Of a stretch of DNA of 64,000 nt, positions 18,438-29,309 are shown one piece after another; position 1 is the stretch's first letter, and each line of letters begins with the position of its first letter. Source of the DNA: Segatella baroniae B14 (GTDB lineage Bacteria > Bacteroidota > Bacteroidia > Bacteroidales > Bacteroidaceae); contig NZ_CP091799.1 of NCBI RefSeq assembly GCF_022024235.1, positions 325,001 to 389,000 of the forward strand, read 5' to 3'. A program made the translations under genes and the position numbers. The notes under the pieces are model-generated. The model was given only the letters and a program-made list of their open reading frames with translations, searched no databases and was not told the DNA's origin.

Positions 18438-18445
18438 TATCTTTG
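18438..18445 (+). promoter_or_regulatory. -7 box of rpsP
   Basis: TATCTTTG followed by CA; the leader to the ATG is about 55 nt. No TTTG at 19 bp; the nearest is 25 bp upstream (18409-18412). Confidence 0.65.
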
Positions 18446-18451
18446 CACTCG

Positions 18452-18468
18452 CTGTCACGAGTTGGCAG
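18452..18468 (+). other. 5'-leader hairpin of rpsP
   Basis: CTGTCA (18452-18457) pairs with TGGCAG (18463-18468) around a 5-nt loop, right at the predicted 5' end of the mRNA. It could stabilise the transcript; a regulatory role is speculation. Confidence 0.35.
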
Positions 18469-18503
18469 TATAAAATTCAAACCTAATTAAATAAATAAAA
18501 AAA

Positions 18504-19040
18504 ATGGCAACAAAAATTAGATTACAGCGTGGCGGTCGTAAAAGCTATGCTTTCTACAGAATCGTTATCGCTGACGTAAGAGCTCCACGTGATGGTAAGT
18601 TTACAGAGAAGATTGGTACTTTTAATCCAAACACCAATCCTGCAACAGTAGATTTGAATTTCGATCGTGCTCTTTTTTGGGTAGAGAATGGTGCTCAGCC
18701 AACTGATACTGTTCGCAACATCCTTAAGTCAGAAGGTGTATATTTGATGAAGCATCTTCGTGGTGGTGTTAAGAAGGGCGCATTTGATGAAGCTGAAGTA
18801 CAGAAGCGTTTCGATGCTTGGAAAGCTAGCAAAGAACAGCAGGCTACTGCTGTAGCAGAGGCAAGTGCTAAAGCAAAGAAAGAAGCTGCTGCTAAGAATC
18901 TTGAAGCTGAAAAGAAGGTGAATGAAGCAATCGCTAAGAAGGTAGCTGACAAGAAGGCTGCTGAGGCTGCTGCTAAAGCAGAGGCTGAAGCTGCTGCTGA
19001 AGCTCCTGCTGCTGAAGAAGCTGCACCTGCTGAAGCTTAA
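18504..19040 (+). CDS. rpsP: 30S ribosomal protein S16 with long Ala/Lys/Glu tail
   Basis: The first about 90 residues are a normal S16 ([30 protein letters not shown]). From about residue 93 the protein continues for some 85 residues as a charged alanine-rich segment, probably helical, ending in [11 protein letters not shown]16 in E. coli is only about 82 residues. Long tails on S16 are common in Bacteroidetes. It is monocistronic, with its own -7 box and a terminator. No rimM/trmD/rplS follow, unlike the E. coli operon. Confidence 0.97.
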   Translation: MATKIRLQRGGRKSYAFYRIVIADVRAPRDGKFTEKIGTFNPNTNPATVDLNFDRALFWVENGAQPTDTVRNILKSEGVYLMKHLRGGVKKGAFDEAEVQKRFDAWKASKEQQATAVAEASAKAKKEAAAKNLEAEKKVNEAIAKKVADKKAAEAAAKAEAEAAAEAPAAEEAAPAEA

Positions 19041-19066
19041 TTCAAGAATTCTTCAAAAGGAATTTG

Positions 19067-19098
19067 GCCATAATGTTTTTTACATTATGGCTTTTTTT
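19067..19098 (+). terminator. Rho-independent terminator after rpsP
   Basis: GCCATAATG (19067-19075) pairs with CATTATGGC (19083-19091), followed by seven T. Confidence 0.9.
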
Positions 19099-19390
19099 AT
19101 GTCCAAAATTCTTTTTCACCTGTAGGGTGCATGCAACTGTTGCATTTTGGACATGTCTTTCCATCCCAAGTTTTTATATTTTTGGATCCACATTGTAGGC
19201 ATAATCTGTCTATAAGGGAGTTATATGAGGGTGCAACTTGTCCTATTGCTCCACCTTTGATAAGAGGTTGTATCGATTTACAGTCTTGACATGATATAGA
19301 GATAATCTCTTGTCCCATAAACCCTTTGCCTTGATAGATATCTGTTGTATATCCACATTGTGAACATTTATATTTTATTTTCCAGGACAT
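19097..19390 (-). CDS. Small double zinc-ribbon protein
   Basis: 97 residues with eight cysteines placed as two zinc ribbons: C9/C12 with C34/C37, and C64/C67 with C80/C83. No further domain. The gene is last of the minus-strand glycosyltransferase run and its start overlaps the preceding gene by 23 bp, so it is translationally linked. Function unknown; nucleic-acid or protein binding are both possible. Confidence 0.75.
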   Translation of the reverse strand: MSWKIKYKCSQCGYTTDIYQGKGFMGQEIISISCQDCKSIQPLIKGGAIGQVAPSYNSLIDRLCLQCGSKNIKTWDGKTCPKCNSCMHPTGEKEFWT

Positions 19391-20477
19391 TTTGATAAAA
19401 TTTTATATATTCTTTTGCAACTTTGATATAGTCGTGGTGCTTTCTTATGTATTCTATGCTTTGTTTTTTTAGTTCTGGTATTCTTTCAGGTTTTAATATT
19501 AATTTTTCAAGTTCATTATAAACGCTTTGATAATTAGGTAATACGTTGATTATAGGTTTGAGTTTAGTCTCGTGGATAATCTCATAATTTTCAGGTTCGC
19601 CTCCTCCTATGCAAATGATACCTCTGCTCATAGCTTCCAACGGGTTCATGGAAGGTGTATAACTGTATAGTTGATCAAGAATAGCATCACTTCCATTCAT
19701 CATTTGGGTATATTTTTGAAAAGGAATACCGTTTGCAATTCGAAGTTCAACAAAGTTGGGATATTTTTTTTGTATATCTTCGGCTGCTTGTAGCATGACA
19801 TCAGTTCCTTTATAGGTACTTCGGTTTTTGCTGATTCCGATGAAAAGTTTTATTTTTTTAGGTACAGTTTCTTCTGCATGAATACCGTTTTCGCTTATGA
19901 TGGGATAAGGGATAAAAGTAGTTTTGGATGGAAAATGAGGGTAGTAACATGTCCAATATTCATAAAGACCTGTTACAATGCCATCACAATTTTGTGCAAT
20001 GTATTTGTTGAGTTTTTCTTTTGTCGTACCCAGCCAGTCTTGTCTTTCTTTTAGAGCATTGTCGTCAGTGCGTAACTCATCTCCCACATTAAAGTCGCTG
20101 TATCTTAAGGGTTTTGTTGTAATGCATTCATGGACCCAATAGTAGTCCATACCAAATCCAGCTAGTATTATTTTTTTGTTATGTTTACGCAGGAACTTAT
20201 AGATTGGCAATATTTTTTCGGCCTTTAGTTCTAAAAACATAGGGTTGATAAGTTGTACGATGTCAAATCCTTTTAGAAGAGGAAGAATTTTAGCTAGTTT
20301 TAATATGTAAAGAATATTTCCCCATTTATTATATGATCTAGTCAGGTCTATATCTCGAGGATAATTTTTCCAAAAATCTCCATTAGATAAGACAGTAACT
20401 TGGTGTCCCAGCTTTCTTAATCCTTGTGCTAAAGTCCAGTGAACGTTGCTATATTCTCCTATAAATAATATTTTCAT
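19368..20477 (-). CDS. Glycosyltransferase, GT-B (GT4-like)
   Basis: 369 residues. The N-terminus MKILFIGEYSNVHWTLAQGL is a Rossmann start with a glycine-rich acceptor loop. The C-terminal half has KLFIGISKNRSTYKGTDVML and, further on, SYTPSMNPLEAMSRGIICIG, where the usual donor-site E-x7-E is weakly kept. The gene starts inside the end of the upstream GT2 gene (ATGA overlap). Predicted to add a sugar to a lipid-linked or surface glycan at the cytoplasmic face. Confidence 0.82.
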   Translation of the reverse strand: MKILFIGEYSNVHWTLAQGLRKLGHQVTVLSNGDFWKNYPRDIDLTRSYNKWGNILYILKLAKILPLLKGFDIVQLINPMFLELKAEKILPIYKFLRKHNKKIILAGFGMDYYWVHECITTKPLRYSDFNVGDELRTDDNALKERQDWLGTTKEKLNKYIAQNCDGIVTGLYEYWTCYYPHFPSKTTFIPYPIISENGIHAEETVPKKIKLFIGISKNRSTYKGTDVMLQAAEDIQKKYPNFVELRIANGIPFQKYTQMMNGSDAILDQLYSYTPSMNPLEAMSRGIICIGGGEPENYEIIHETKLKPIINVLPNYQSVYNELEKLILKPERIPELKKQSIEYIRKHHDYIKVAKEYIKFYQNVLENKI

Positions 20478-21451
20478 AGTCTTGGTAGTGTTGCGATCAT
20501 AATTTTTTTACCTAAGTTACTATTGATTACGCGACGAAAAGCCGAATATTTCTTCGTATACTTTTTATCTGGAAGCGGATACAGTTTTTTCTCTTGAAGT
20601 TGACTTATAGCTTTTTCCAAATATCTTTGATTTTTGGTTAGTTTGATAATATTGTATAGGTAATCCATAGTGAGCTGTGCTATTCTCCTTTCTAATGCTA
20701 TTCGTGCGGTTTCAGGAATAGATTCAGACACTTCTTTAAGCCTAAAAATCACTTTTTGTGTATCCTCTAATCTTTGTAATATGTGTTTTTTATTGGAATC
20801 GTTGACAATAGATTGGTTACGCATCCTATAGAAATATGCCTTAGTATCTGTACGAATCACGGTTTCTGCTCTTAGTAAAAGAAGTGGTGTAAATTCTTCA
20901 TCTTCGTGAAATATTTTAGGTGTGAATCTTAGTTTGCCTAATTTCTCTTTTTTGAACAGATATCCACAAGCTGCTGCATGTAGATTGTAATTATGTAGAT
21001 ATGCGATACCACTAATGGCTTTATTGAGTGTTAAAGAGGTTTCTTGTTTTTTACTATGTGTAAATTCGAAACATACCATGTCAGGATTATGATATCTTGC
21101 AATATCGAGACAGTGTTCATATGGAGCTTGAATAAGATAATCGTCTCCATCTACGAATTGAATATATTTACCAGAAGCGATTTGAATGCCCGTATTTCTT
21201 GCTATCGAAAGACCTTGATTAGGTTGTCTTACATATAAAAAATCATTTTCGATGTCATGAAGACATTCTATAATAGGGGTATCTGATCCGTCATCTATGA
21301 CAATAATTTCGCGGTCAGCTGGTGCCAATGATAGTGCTAAGATACTTTCTATACATTCCCTTACCAGTTCAGTTGGTAGATTATATATAGTTATGATGAA
21401 CGTAACTAGTGGCGTCTGTATATTTTGTGAAGTAGATAATTGATTTTGCAT
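20474..21451 (-). CDS. Glycosyltransferase family 2
   Basis: 325 residues: FIITIYNLPTELVRECIESI, IIVIDDGSDTP (about 50), NQGLSIARNTGIQIASG and the metal motif YIQFVDGDDYL (about 95). The C-terminal 150 residues are helical and basic. The 5' end overlaps the upstream GT2 gene by 46 bp and no later start preserves the fold, so the overlap looks real. Confidence 0.87.
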   Translation of the reverse strand: MQNQLSTSQNIQTPLVTFIITIYNLPTELVRECIESILALSLAPADREIIVIDDGSDTPIIECLHDIENDFLYVRQPNQGLSIARNTGIQIASGKYIQFVDGDDYLIQAPYEHCLDIARYHNPDMVCFEFTHSKKQETSLTLNKAISGIAYLHNYNLHAAACGYLFKKEKLGKLRFTPKIFHEDEEFTPLLLLRAETVIRTDTKAYFYRMRNQSIVNDSNKKHILQRLEDTQKVIFRLKEVSESIPETARIALERRIAQLTMDYLYNIIKLTKNQRYLEKAISQLQEKKLYPLPDKKYTKKYSAFRRVINSNLGKKIMIATLPRL

Positions 21452-22290
21452 GTTGTATTAATTCCTAAGAGGTTTGCTATTTTAAGTTTTGGATGTTTTT
21501 TATATGGATAAATAGGTAGTGTAGGAGTATGTTTAGTCATCTCGTAGACGTCTAACTGAATATTTAGCACGTGGAGATAATAGTCTTCATCATGATAAAG
21601 TGGAAGAACTCTAAGATGGGAATTTAATAAATCTTCCATATCTTTGGCAGATGCTGTTGCTGTTATACCTTTATTGTTCCAGCAATAGTAATAGAGTCCA
21701 CGATTGGTAGTTGCTATAACTTTTGCTTTTTTCCCTAAATCAGGTAAGATGTATATATCTTCAAAATTTCTTCCTACAGGATATCTAATGTCATTAAATA
21801 GTTTCCTTTTATATATCTTATTGCATGCATAGCTATGTAAGTAAGCTTTACAGTTCAGCCAATATGTTTTAAAATCGTGGTATTCATTATTGGAAAACTG
21901 AATTTTTTTTTCTCGTGTACTCCCTTTTCGTTCTAAAATAGGGTACTCTAAAATATCATATTCCGGATGCTTCTCTAATATTGTCATGAGTGAAGGAAAA
22001 GTTTCCGGATCGATATAATCATCGCTATCAATAAATGTAATATATTCAGAAAAACATTCCTCGATACCTTTATTTCTTGCGTAACTCAGACCATGATTCT
22101 CTTGATTAAAAATACGGATGTTTACATAATTTGATGCATATCGCTTGCATATCGCAAGACTTTTGTCAGTAGAACCATCGTTGATAAGTATAATCTCGAA
22201 ATTAGGAATAAGTCGTTGACACACACTTTGCAAGCATCTTTCTAGTGTGTTTTCAACATTGTAAACAGGTATGACTATTGATAATTTCAT
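21406..22290 (-). CDS. Glycosyltransferase family 2
   Basis: 294 residues with LSIVIPVYNVENTLERCLQS, ILINDGSTDKS and YITFIDSDDYIDPE, standard GT2 nucleotide and metal sites. It is first of the minus-strand run and diverges from the flippase gene. A -7 box ends 5 nt before its ATG, so the mRNA may be leaderless. Confidence 0.9.
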   Translation of the reverse strand: MKLSIVIPVYNVENTLERCLQSVCQRLIPNFEIILINDGSTDKSLAICKRYASNYVNIRIFNQENHGLSYARNKGIEECFSEYITFIDSDDYIDPETFPSLMTILEKHPEYDILEYPILERKGSTREKKIQFSNNEYHDFKTYWLNCKAYLHSYACNKIYKRKLFNDIRYPVGRNFEDIYILPDLGKKAKVIATTNRGLYYYCWNNKGITATASAKDMEDLLNSHLRVLPLYHDEDYYLHVLNIQLDVYEMTKHTPTLPIYPYKKHPKLKIANLLGINTTCKINYLLHKIYRRH

Positions 22291-22295
22291 GTGTA

Positions 22296-22303
22296 CAAAG
22301 ATA
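22296..22303 (-). promoter_or_regulatory. -7 box abutting the GT2 start codon
   Basis: Leftward TATCTTTG then five bases (TACAC) and the ATG at 22290. No clean -33 TTTG. Confidence 0.6.
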
Positions 22304-22334
22304 ATAAAAAAACTTTGTTGACGTTTAAATTTTG

Positions 22335-23819
22335 ATGAAAAAAGAAGATGGTTATTCTCATATTTTAAAATATACTAGTATATTTGGTGGAGTCCAGGGT
22401 GTAAATATCTTGGTCAGCATTATTCGTAATAAATTGGTTGCGTTGTTATTAGGGCCGGAGGGCATGGGACTGGTTTCTCTATTTAATTCTACAATTAAAT
22501 TGGTTTCAGATTCTACCAACTTTGGTCTATCTATGAGCAGTGTAAGAAATATCTCGTCAGCATTTGAATGTGGAAATGAAGATCGACTTATCAGTGAGAT
22601 ACAACTTGTTCGAACCTGGAGTTTGTTTACTGCGATCTTTGGTATGCTAGTCTGCATTCTGGTGAGTCCACTATTGAATAGCTGGACTTTTAATTGGGGC
22701 GATCATACATTGCATTTTATTTTACTTTCTCCAATAATAGCTCTTGTTTCCTTGTCAGGAGGAGAACTTGCTATATTAAAGGGGATACGTCGCTTGAAAA
22801 TTTTAGCTATTATTTCGATTTATAACGTTATTCTTAATCTCATTATTTCTATTCCTATCTTCTACATCTGGCGTGATAAAGCCATAATACCCACTATGTT
22901 TTTGGTAGCATTGATACAAATGCTTGTTACTATTTTCTATTCATCACGTGTTTATCCATATCGCATTAGGCTTAGGGCGCATTTTATGATTCGTGGTTAT
23001 AATATGATGAAATTAGGGATGTCTTTTCTTGTAGCAGGTTTGATGGGAAGCGGATGCGATTTTATCATACGTTCTTATATTAACAACGTGGGTTCTCTGT
23101 CGGAAGTTGGTCTATTTAATGCTGGTTATATGATGACTATGGTTTACGCAGGTATGATTTTTGCAGCCATGGAGACAGATTATTTTCCTAGATTGTCTGC
23201 AATAAAATCTATAGGGAGCGAGATGAGTAAGCTTGTAAATCATCAGATAAATGCCTCTGTTTTTTTGCTTTCGCCATTGCTTGTGTTATATAGTGTGTGT
23301 CTACCTGTTATTTTACCATTATTTTTAAGTCGGAAATTTTTACCAGCTTTGGAATTATCCCAAATTATGATTTTGGCGATGTATTTGAGAGCGGCAAAAT
23401 TGCCCTTGGCTTATATACCCTTGGCTAAAGGAAACTCTAAGTCATATATGCTAATGGAATCTATAGATGATATAATGATGATCGTATTTGTGCTATTGAT
23501 GTATTTTCTATTTGGATTAAAGGGAGCTGGGTATGGTATGGTTATAGCTGCATTCTTGGATTATCTTACTTTGAATGTTTATATGAAATTACGTTATCGG
23601 TATACTCTTGATAAAAGAAGCTTTTTATTCTTTTTTGTGCAAAGTTTGCTGGGAGTATTGACCTATTTGATAGTATCTTATTTGGATAGCTTTTGGTATT
23701 GGATTTCAGGTTCAATTCTTTTTGTTTTGAGTGTAGGAATTTCTTGTTTCTTTTTTCAAAAATATACAGAAATATTCAGTCAGATTATAAGTTCAATCAA
23801 AAATAAGCTTCATGGTTAA
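22335..23819 (+). CDS. Polysaccharide flippase, Wzx/MATE-like
   Basis: 494 residues, about 12-14 membrane helices, opening MKKEDGYSHILKYTSIFGGV with an amphipathic MOP-superfamily first helix. FNAGYMMTMVYAGM and GLKGAGYGMVIAAFLDYL are typical of the O-antigen translocase branch. It would flip undecaprenyl-linked oligosaccharide to the periplasm. ATG 22335 is preferred to the TTG one codon before it. The last 8 bp overlap the next glycosyltransferase. No Wzy polymerase is recognisable nearby. Confidence 0.85.
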   Translation: MKKEDGYSHILKYTSIFGGVQGVNILVSIIRNKLVALLLGPEGMGLVSLFNSTIKLVSDSTNFGLSMSSVRNISSAFECGNEDRLISEIQLVRTWSLFTAIFGMLVCILVSPLLNSWTFNWGDHTLHFILLSPIIALVSLSGGELAILKGIRRLKILAIISIYNVILNLIISIPIFYIWRDKAIIPTMFLVALIQMLVTIFYSSRVYPYRIRLRAHFMIRGYNMMKLGMSFLVAGLMGSGCDFIIRSYINNVGSLSEVGLFNAGYMMTMVYAGMIFAAMETDYFPRLSAIKSIGSEMSKLVNHQINASVFLLSPLLVLYSVCLPVILPLFLSRKFLPALELSQIMILAMYLRAAKLPLAYIPLAKGNSKSYMLMESIDDIMMIVFVLLMYFLFGLKGAGYGMVIAAFLDYLTLNVYMKLRYRYTLDKRSFLFFFVQSLLGVLTYLIVSYLDSFWYWISGSILFVLSVGISCFFFQKYTEIFSQIISSIKNKLHG

Positions 23820-24792
23820 ATTCTCGATTCTAGTAGCTGTTTATAATGCAGAAAAATATATAGATAGATGTTTAAAGTCTTTGATAGGACAATCTTTAAA
23901 AGAAATACAAATAATATGCGTTGATGATGCTTCTGTAGATCGTTCTGTTGAGATATTAAGGCAATATGAATCTTTCGATTCACGTATAGAAATTTATTGT
24001 TTACCTGATAATCATGGCCCTGCATATGCACGAAATGTAGCATTAAAACATGTGCAAGGTAAATATGTAGCATTTTTAGATAGTGATGATTGGCTCGATT
24101 CAGATGCTTTAGAAAAAGCTGTAGAGGTTTTCGAAAAATTTCTAAAAACAGATACAGTATTGTTTGATGTAGAATACGTGTATAACGATATTCAGCAGAA
24201 TCATCATTACCTTATGAAACCTTTTGATGTGAAAAGTGGACAAGAGGCTTTTCTTGATAGTTTGACATGGAAAATTCATGGTTGGTATGCTGTAAAAGCG
24301 AATTTGCATGCATTGTATCCCTATGATGATAGTTGTAGAACATATAGTGATGATAATACGACTCGGCTTCATTATCTCAATTCTCGAGAGGTGAGATGTT
24401 GTAGTGGTATTTATCATTATTATCAGAATCCTAAATCCATAACCCATGTAGTAAGTGTAAGCCGATACGACTACCTTTTGGCCAATCAGAGTATGAAAAG
24501 GCAATTGCTACGTTTGAATTTGCCAAATCGAGTTATGAGAATATATGAAAATGTTATGTGGCTTAATATCATTGATCTTTATATGTTTTATTTCTGCAAT
24601 CGTAAGCGAATGAGTGATGTTGATAACGAATATGGTTTGGATATAATAAAGGCATCATGGAAACAAATCGAAGTTAATCAAATTTCTACTCGTTATAAAT
24701 TTGGATATGTACCAATACGTTCGAGTTGGTTTTGTTTTCGGGTGCAAGAAGAAATTTATTTTTTTCTGAAGAAAATTCTTCATCTTATGTAG
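23812..24792 (+). CDS. Glycosyltransferase family 2
   Basis: 326 residues: FSILVAVYNAEKYIDRCLKS, IICVDDASVDRS, NHGPAYARNVALKHVQG and FLDSDDWLDSDALE. Start ATG overlaps the flippase stop by 8 bp, so the two are coupled and probably act on the same glycan. The C-terminal part is basic and aromatic, perhaps membrane-associated. Confidence 0.88.
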   Translation: MVKFSILVAVYNAEKYIDRCLKSLIGQSLKEIQIICVDDASVDRSVEILRQYESFDSRIEIYCLPDNHGPAYARNVALKHVQGKYVAFLDSDDWLDSDALEKAVEVFEKFLKTDTVLFDVEYVYNDIQQNHHYLMKPFDVKSGQEAFLDSLTWKIHGWYAVKANLHALYPYDDSCRTYSDDNTTRLHYLNSREVRCCSGIYHYYQNPKSITHVVSVSRYDYLLANQSMKRQLLRLNLPNRVMRIYENVMWLNIIDLYMFYFCNRKRMSDVDNEYGLDIIKASWKQIEVNQISTRYKFGYVPIRSSWFCFRVQEEIYFFLKKILHLM

Positions 24793-25145
24793 TGTTGTCA
24801 TTATGTTGAAATACTTATGATATAAGGTAAACTTCTGATCATCAGAATCTTGTATTTCTTTTTTTTGTGGCGAGTTTTTAAATATTTATGGGGGCATTGT
24901 GTAGAGATTGTCGTGTAATTCGTTAGATGCTGATAACGTACATTTTTTTTGAAATAAAGAATCATAATCTAGGCTTAGTTGGGATAAAAGTGTTTTGGGG
25001 TTATGTTTTGTAAAGTCTGTGTTACATTTCTATTGTATGCGTTCTTGATACTTGTCAATTTCCTTGGTGAAACGTGTATTTTTTGAGATTTCAATTTGTA
25101 TATTTAATAATCATTTGTTATATTTGCCACTTGAAAAATTTGTCT
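24793..25145. other. Intergenic region between GT2 and NhaD-like gene
   Basis: I see no gene in these 353 bases. They hold a short inverted repeat TTCTGAT/ATCAGAA (24833-24847, 1-nt centre) before a T-run, a segment TAGATGCTGATAAC (24924-24937) that recurs almost exactly at 35739-35752, and the antiporter promoter at the right end. Confidence 0.6.
25095..25126 (+). promoter_or_regulatory. Promoter of the NhaD-like gene
   Basis: TTTG (25095-25098), 20-bp spacer, TATATTTG (25119-25126), then 19 nt to ATG 25146. Confidence 0.7.
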
Positions 25146-26492
25146 ATGACTCTTGTAATTGTCGTCATATTGTTGTTAGCTTATATTCTTATAGCAACAG
25201 AGAGTGTAACTAACGTAAATAAAGCTGCTGTCGCAATTTTTGCGGGAACAGTAGGATGGGTGCTTTACATTTGTTATGGTTCAGATTTTGTGATGAGTCA
25301 GCATCCGTCTGAATACCTGAATTTTTTGGATGGTATGTCGGCAAATAGTATCGCTGTTAAAAAGTATATAGCTTCAAATATTTTTTTGAAGTATGTAGGT
25401 AGAGCATCAGAAGTAGTATTATTTTTACTTTCTACAATGACAATTGTGGAGATTTTGAATAATAATGGTTGTTTTGATTTTATCTCTCAATTATTAAAGA
25501 CTAGAAGTAGTAAACGTATGTTGTGGACATTATCCGTAGTTACGTTTTTGCTATCTGCTAATTTGGATAACCTTACTACTACAGTTATGATGCTCACGAT
25601 CATGCATAAGATTATACCTAATCGTCGCCAGCGAATGGTTTATGGTTCGGCTATAGTTTTAGCTGCTAACAGTGGTGGCATTTTGACAGTTATTGGTAGT
25701 CCTGCTGGGCTCGTAATGTGGAATATAGGGGCTGTTACACCTACTGATTATTCCTTATCATTACTTTTGCCCTGCTTGATAGCCTGGTTATTACCAACGT
25801 TTTGGTTGGCTTATAGCTTACCAAATCATGTAGAAACAGAATGGAATGTTTTACCTTTTAGAGGCAATGATACGAATCTGAATGTGTGGCAACGATTGCT
25901 TATGCTTTTCGTTGGGATCGGAGGTCTTTGGTTTATACCGACTTTTCATAATATTACAAAGTTAAGCCCATTTTTAGGTGCATTATGTGTAGTATCTATT
26001 CTGTGGATTGTAAATGAAATCTTTAATAGGAAGTTATTTAATGCTGATCAGATGCTTCAAAGTCGTGTCTCTGGAATTTTGCAATATGGAGTCATTCAAA
26101 TGATTCTATTTGTTATGGGAATGATGTTGGCACTTGGAGTCGTAAAAGAAACTGGTGCATTTGATGTGTTGGCAAATCTTTTAAATACTAATATAAGGAA
26201 TGTATGGATAATAGGTTTGATTTCTGGACTTATTAGTACATTCTTAGATAATTTTGCTTTGGCGATGAATATGTTTTCAATATATGACGTACAGTCGCAA
26301 AGTAATATTTATTGGAAGGTAATAGCTTATTCAACAGCAATCGGTGGAAATGTACTGACAATCGGATCGATGAGCGGTTTAGCTCTTGCTAGGATGGAAC
26401 GTATGCATGTAGGATGGTTTTTCAGAAATGTTGGCTATAAGGCCGCAGTTGGTTTTATCTTAGGTCTATGTGCAATGTATTTTATAGGTTAA
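25146..26492 (+). CDS. nhaD: NhaD-like sodium:proton antiporter (IT superfamily)
   Basis: 448 residues with about 11-12 membrane helices in an inverted-repeat design. Signature segments are LSANLDNLTTTVMMLTIMH, LAANSGGILTVIGSPAG in the first half, and STFLDNFALAMNM with AYSTAIGGNVLTIGSMSG in the second; paired Asp-Asn sites and GG loops are characteristic of NhaD and relatives. An upstream in-frame ATG at 25074 lies before the promoter and is rejected. Related ArsB/citrate-type carriers share the fold, so substrate is inferred. Confidence 0.82.
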   Translation: MTLVIVVILLLAYILIATESVTNVNKAAVAIFAGTVGWVLYICYGSDFVMSQHPSEYLNFLDGMSANSIAVKKYIASNIFLKYVGRASEVVLFLLSTMTIVEILNNNGCFDFISQLLKTRSSKRMLWTLSVVTFLLSANLDNLTTTVMMLTIMHKIIPNRRQRMVYGSAIVLAANSGGILTVIGSPAGLVMWNIGAVTPTDYSLSLLLPCLIAWLLPTFWLAYSLPNHVETEWNVLPFRGNDTNLNVWQRLLMLFVGIGGLWFIPTFHNITKLSPFLGALCVVSILWIVNEIFNRKLFNADQMLQSRVSGILQYGVIQMILFVMGMMLALGVVKETGAFDVLANLLNTNIRNVWIIGLISGLISTFLDNFALAMNMFSIYDVQSQSNIYWKVIAYSTAIGGNVLTIGSMSGLALARMERMHVGWFFRNVGYKAAVGFILGLCAMYFIG

Positions 26493-26541
26493 AGAATAAT
26501 TATAAACATTTTGAATAAATACTTGTAAGGTATTAACAGTT

Positions 26542-27519
26542 ATGGCAAAAATTAAAACTATAGGCATTTTGACGTCTGGAGGTGATGCTCCAGGTATGAA
26601 TGCAGCTATTCGTGCAGTCACTCGTGCTGGAATCTATAACGGTTTCAAGGTAAAGGGTGTTTATCATGGTTATGATGGCTTGATTAATGATGAAATTAAA
26701 CCTTTTACGACTGAAAGTGTAAGTGGTATTATCGCTCATGGTGGAACTATTCTTAAAACAGCTCGTTCAAAGCAGTTTACCACTCCAGAAGGTCGTGCTA
26801 AGGCTTATGAAAATATTAAGAAGGAAGGAATTGACGCCTTGGTTGTTATAGGCGGTAATGGTTCCTTGACAGGTGCAATGAAGTTGGCAGCAGAACATGA
26901 TATTTGTTGTATCGGTCTTCCTGGTACTATTGATAATGACCTTTATGGTACTGATTCTACTATTGGATATGATACTACGCTAAATACAATTCAGTCTTGT
27001 GTAGATCGTATTCGAGATACAGCTCAGAGTCATGAGCGTATTTTCTTTATAGAAGTTATGGGACGTGATGCTGGTTTCTTAGCACAAAACAGTGCAATCG
27101 CTACTGGTGCAGAAGCTGCAATTATTCCTGAAGATAGCACGGATGTTGACCAGCTAACCCAGTTCATGCAGCGTGGTTTCCGCAAGTCAAAGAAAAGTAG
27201 TATTGTTATCGTTTCTGAAAGTCCTAAGTGTGGTGCTATGTATTATGCCGATCGTGTACATAAGGAATTTCCAGATTACGATGTTCGTGTTTCAATTTTG
27301 GGTCACTTACAGCGTGGCGGTAGTCCTTCAGCGCATGATCGTATTTTGGCAAGTCGTACAGGAGTAGGTGCAATTGAGGCTATTATGCAAGGACAGCGTA
27401 ATGTGATGGTTGGTATACGTAATAATGATATAGTATATGTACCATTCTCTGAGGCTATTCGTAGTGATAAACCATTTGATAAGAAACTAATTCAAGTACT
27501 TGATGAGTTAAGTATTTAA
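26542..27519 (+). CDS. pfkA: ATP-dependent 6-phosphofructokinase
   Basis: Phosphorylates fructose-6-phosphate; 325 residues as in E. coli Pfk[19 protein letters not shown] binds [15 protein letters not shown] has Gly after the GGN, as in ATP-using rather than PPi-using enzymes, and [20 protein letters not shown] carries the catalytic [15 protein letters not shown] and [14 protein letters not shown] complete the substrate site. The opposing enzyme fructose-1,6-bisphosphatase is at 35797. Confidence 0.96.
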   Translation: MAKIKTIGILTSGGDAPGMNAAIRAVTRAGIYNGFKVKGVYHGYDGLINDEIKPFTTESVSGIIAHGGTILKTARSKQFTTPEGRAKAYENIKKEGIDALVVIGGNGSLTGAMKLAAEHDICCIGLPGTIDNDLYGTDSTIGYDTTLNTIQSCVDRIRDTAQSHERIFFIEVMGRDAGFLAQNSAIATGAEAAIIPEDSTDVDQLTQFMQRGFRKSKKSSIVIVSESPKCGAMYYADRVHKEFPDYDVRVSILGHLQRGGSPSAHDRILASRTGVGAIEAIMQGQRNVMVGIRNNDIVYVPFSEAIRSDKPFDKKLIQVLDELSI

Positions 27520-27550
27520 GTTTTAGTTTTTTTCTAAGAATATAAAAAAA

Positions 27551-27576
27551 GCGGCTCTGAAAAGAGTCGCTTTTTT
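27551..27576 (+). terminator. Terminator after pfkA
   Basis: GCGGCTCT (27551-27558) pairs with AGAGTCGC (27563-27570, one G-U) around GAAA, followed by a T-run. Confidence 0.9.
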
Positions 27577-27627
27577 ATTAAAAAGGTATTAAAAAGTGGC
27601 TTTTTTACGAATAAATTGTTGTATTAA

Positions 27628-27659
27628 TTTGTAACTTACAATTTTTTGCAGTAAATTTG
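27628..27659 (+). promoter_or_regulatory. Promoter of the ATP synthase operon
   Basis: TTTG (27628-27631), 20-bp spacer, TAAATTTG (27652-27659); leader of about 85 nt to atpD. Confidence 0.65.
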
Positions 27660-27714
27660 CCTTTGGCTACATAATAAAAAAGCCCTTGTAAAAGACTAAT
27701 GAATATTGATTTAA

Positions 27715-29274
<1,560 letters not shown>

Positions 29275-29309
29275 GTTAAGAGTATAGTACTTATTTCTTT
29301 TTACCTAAA

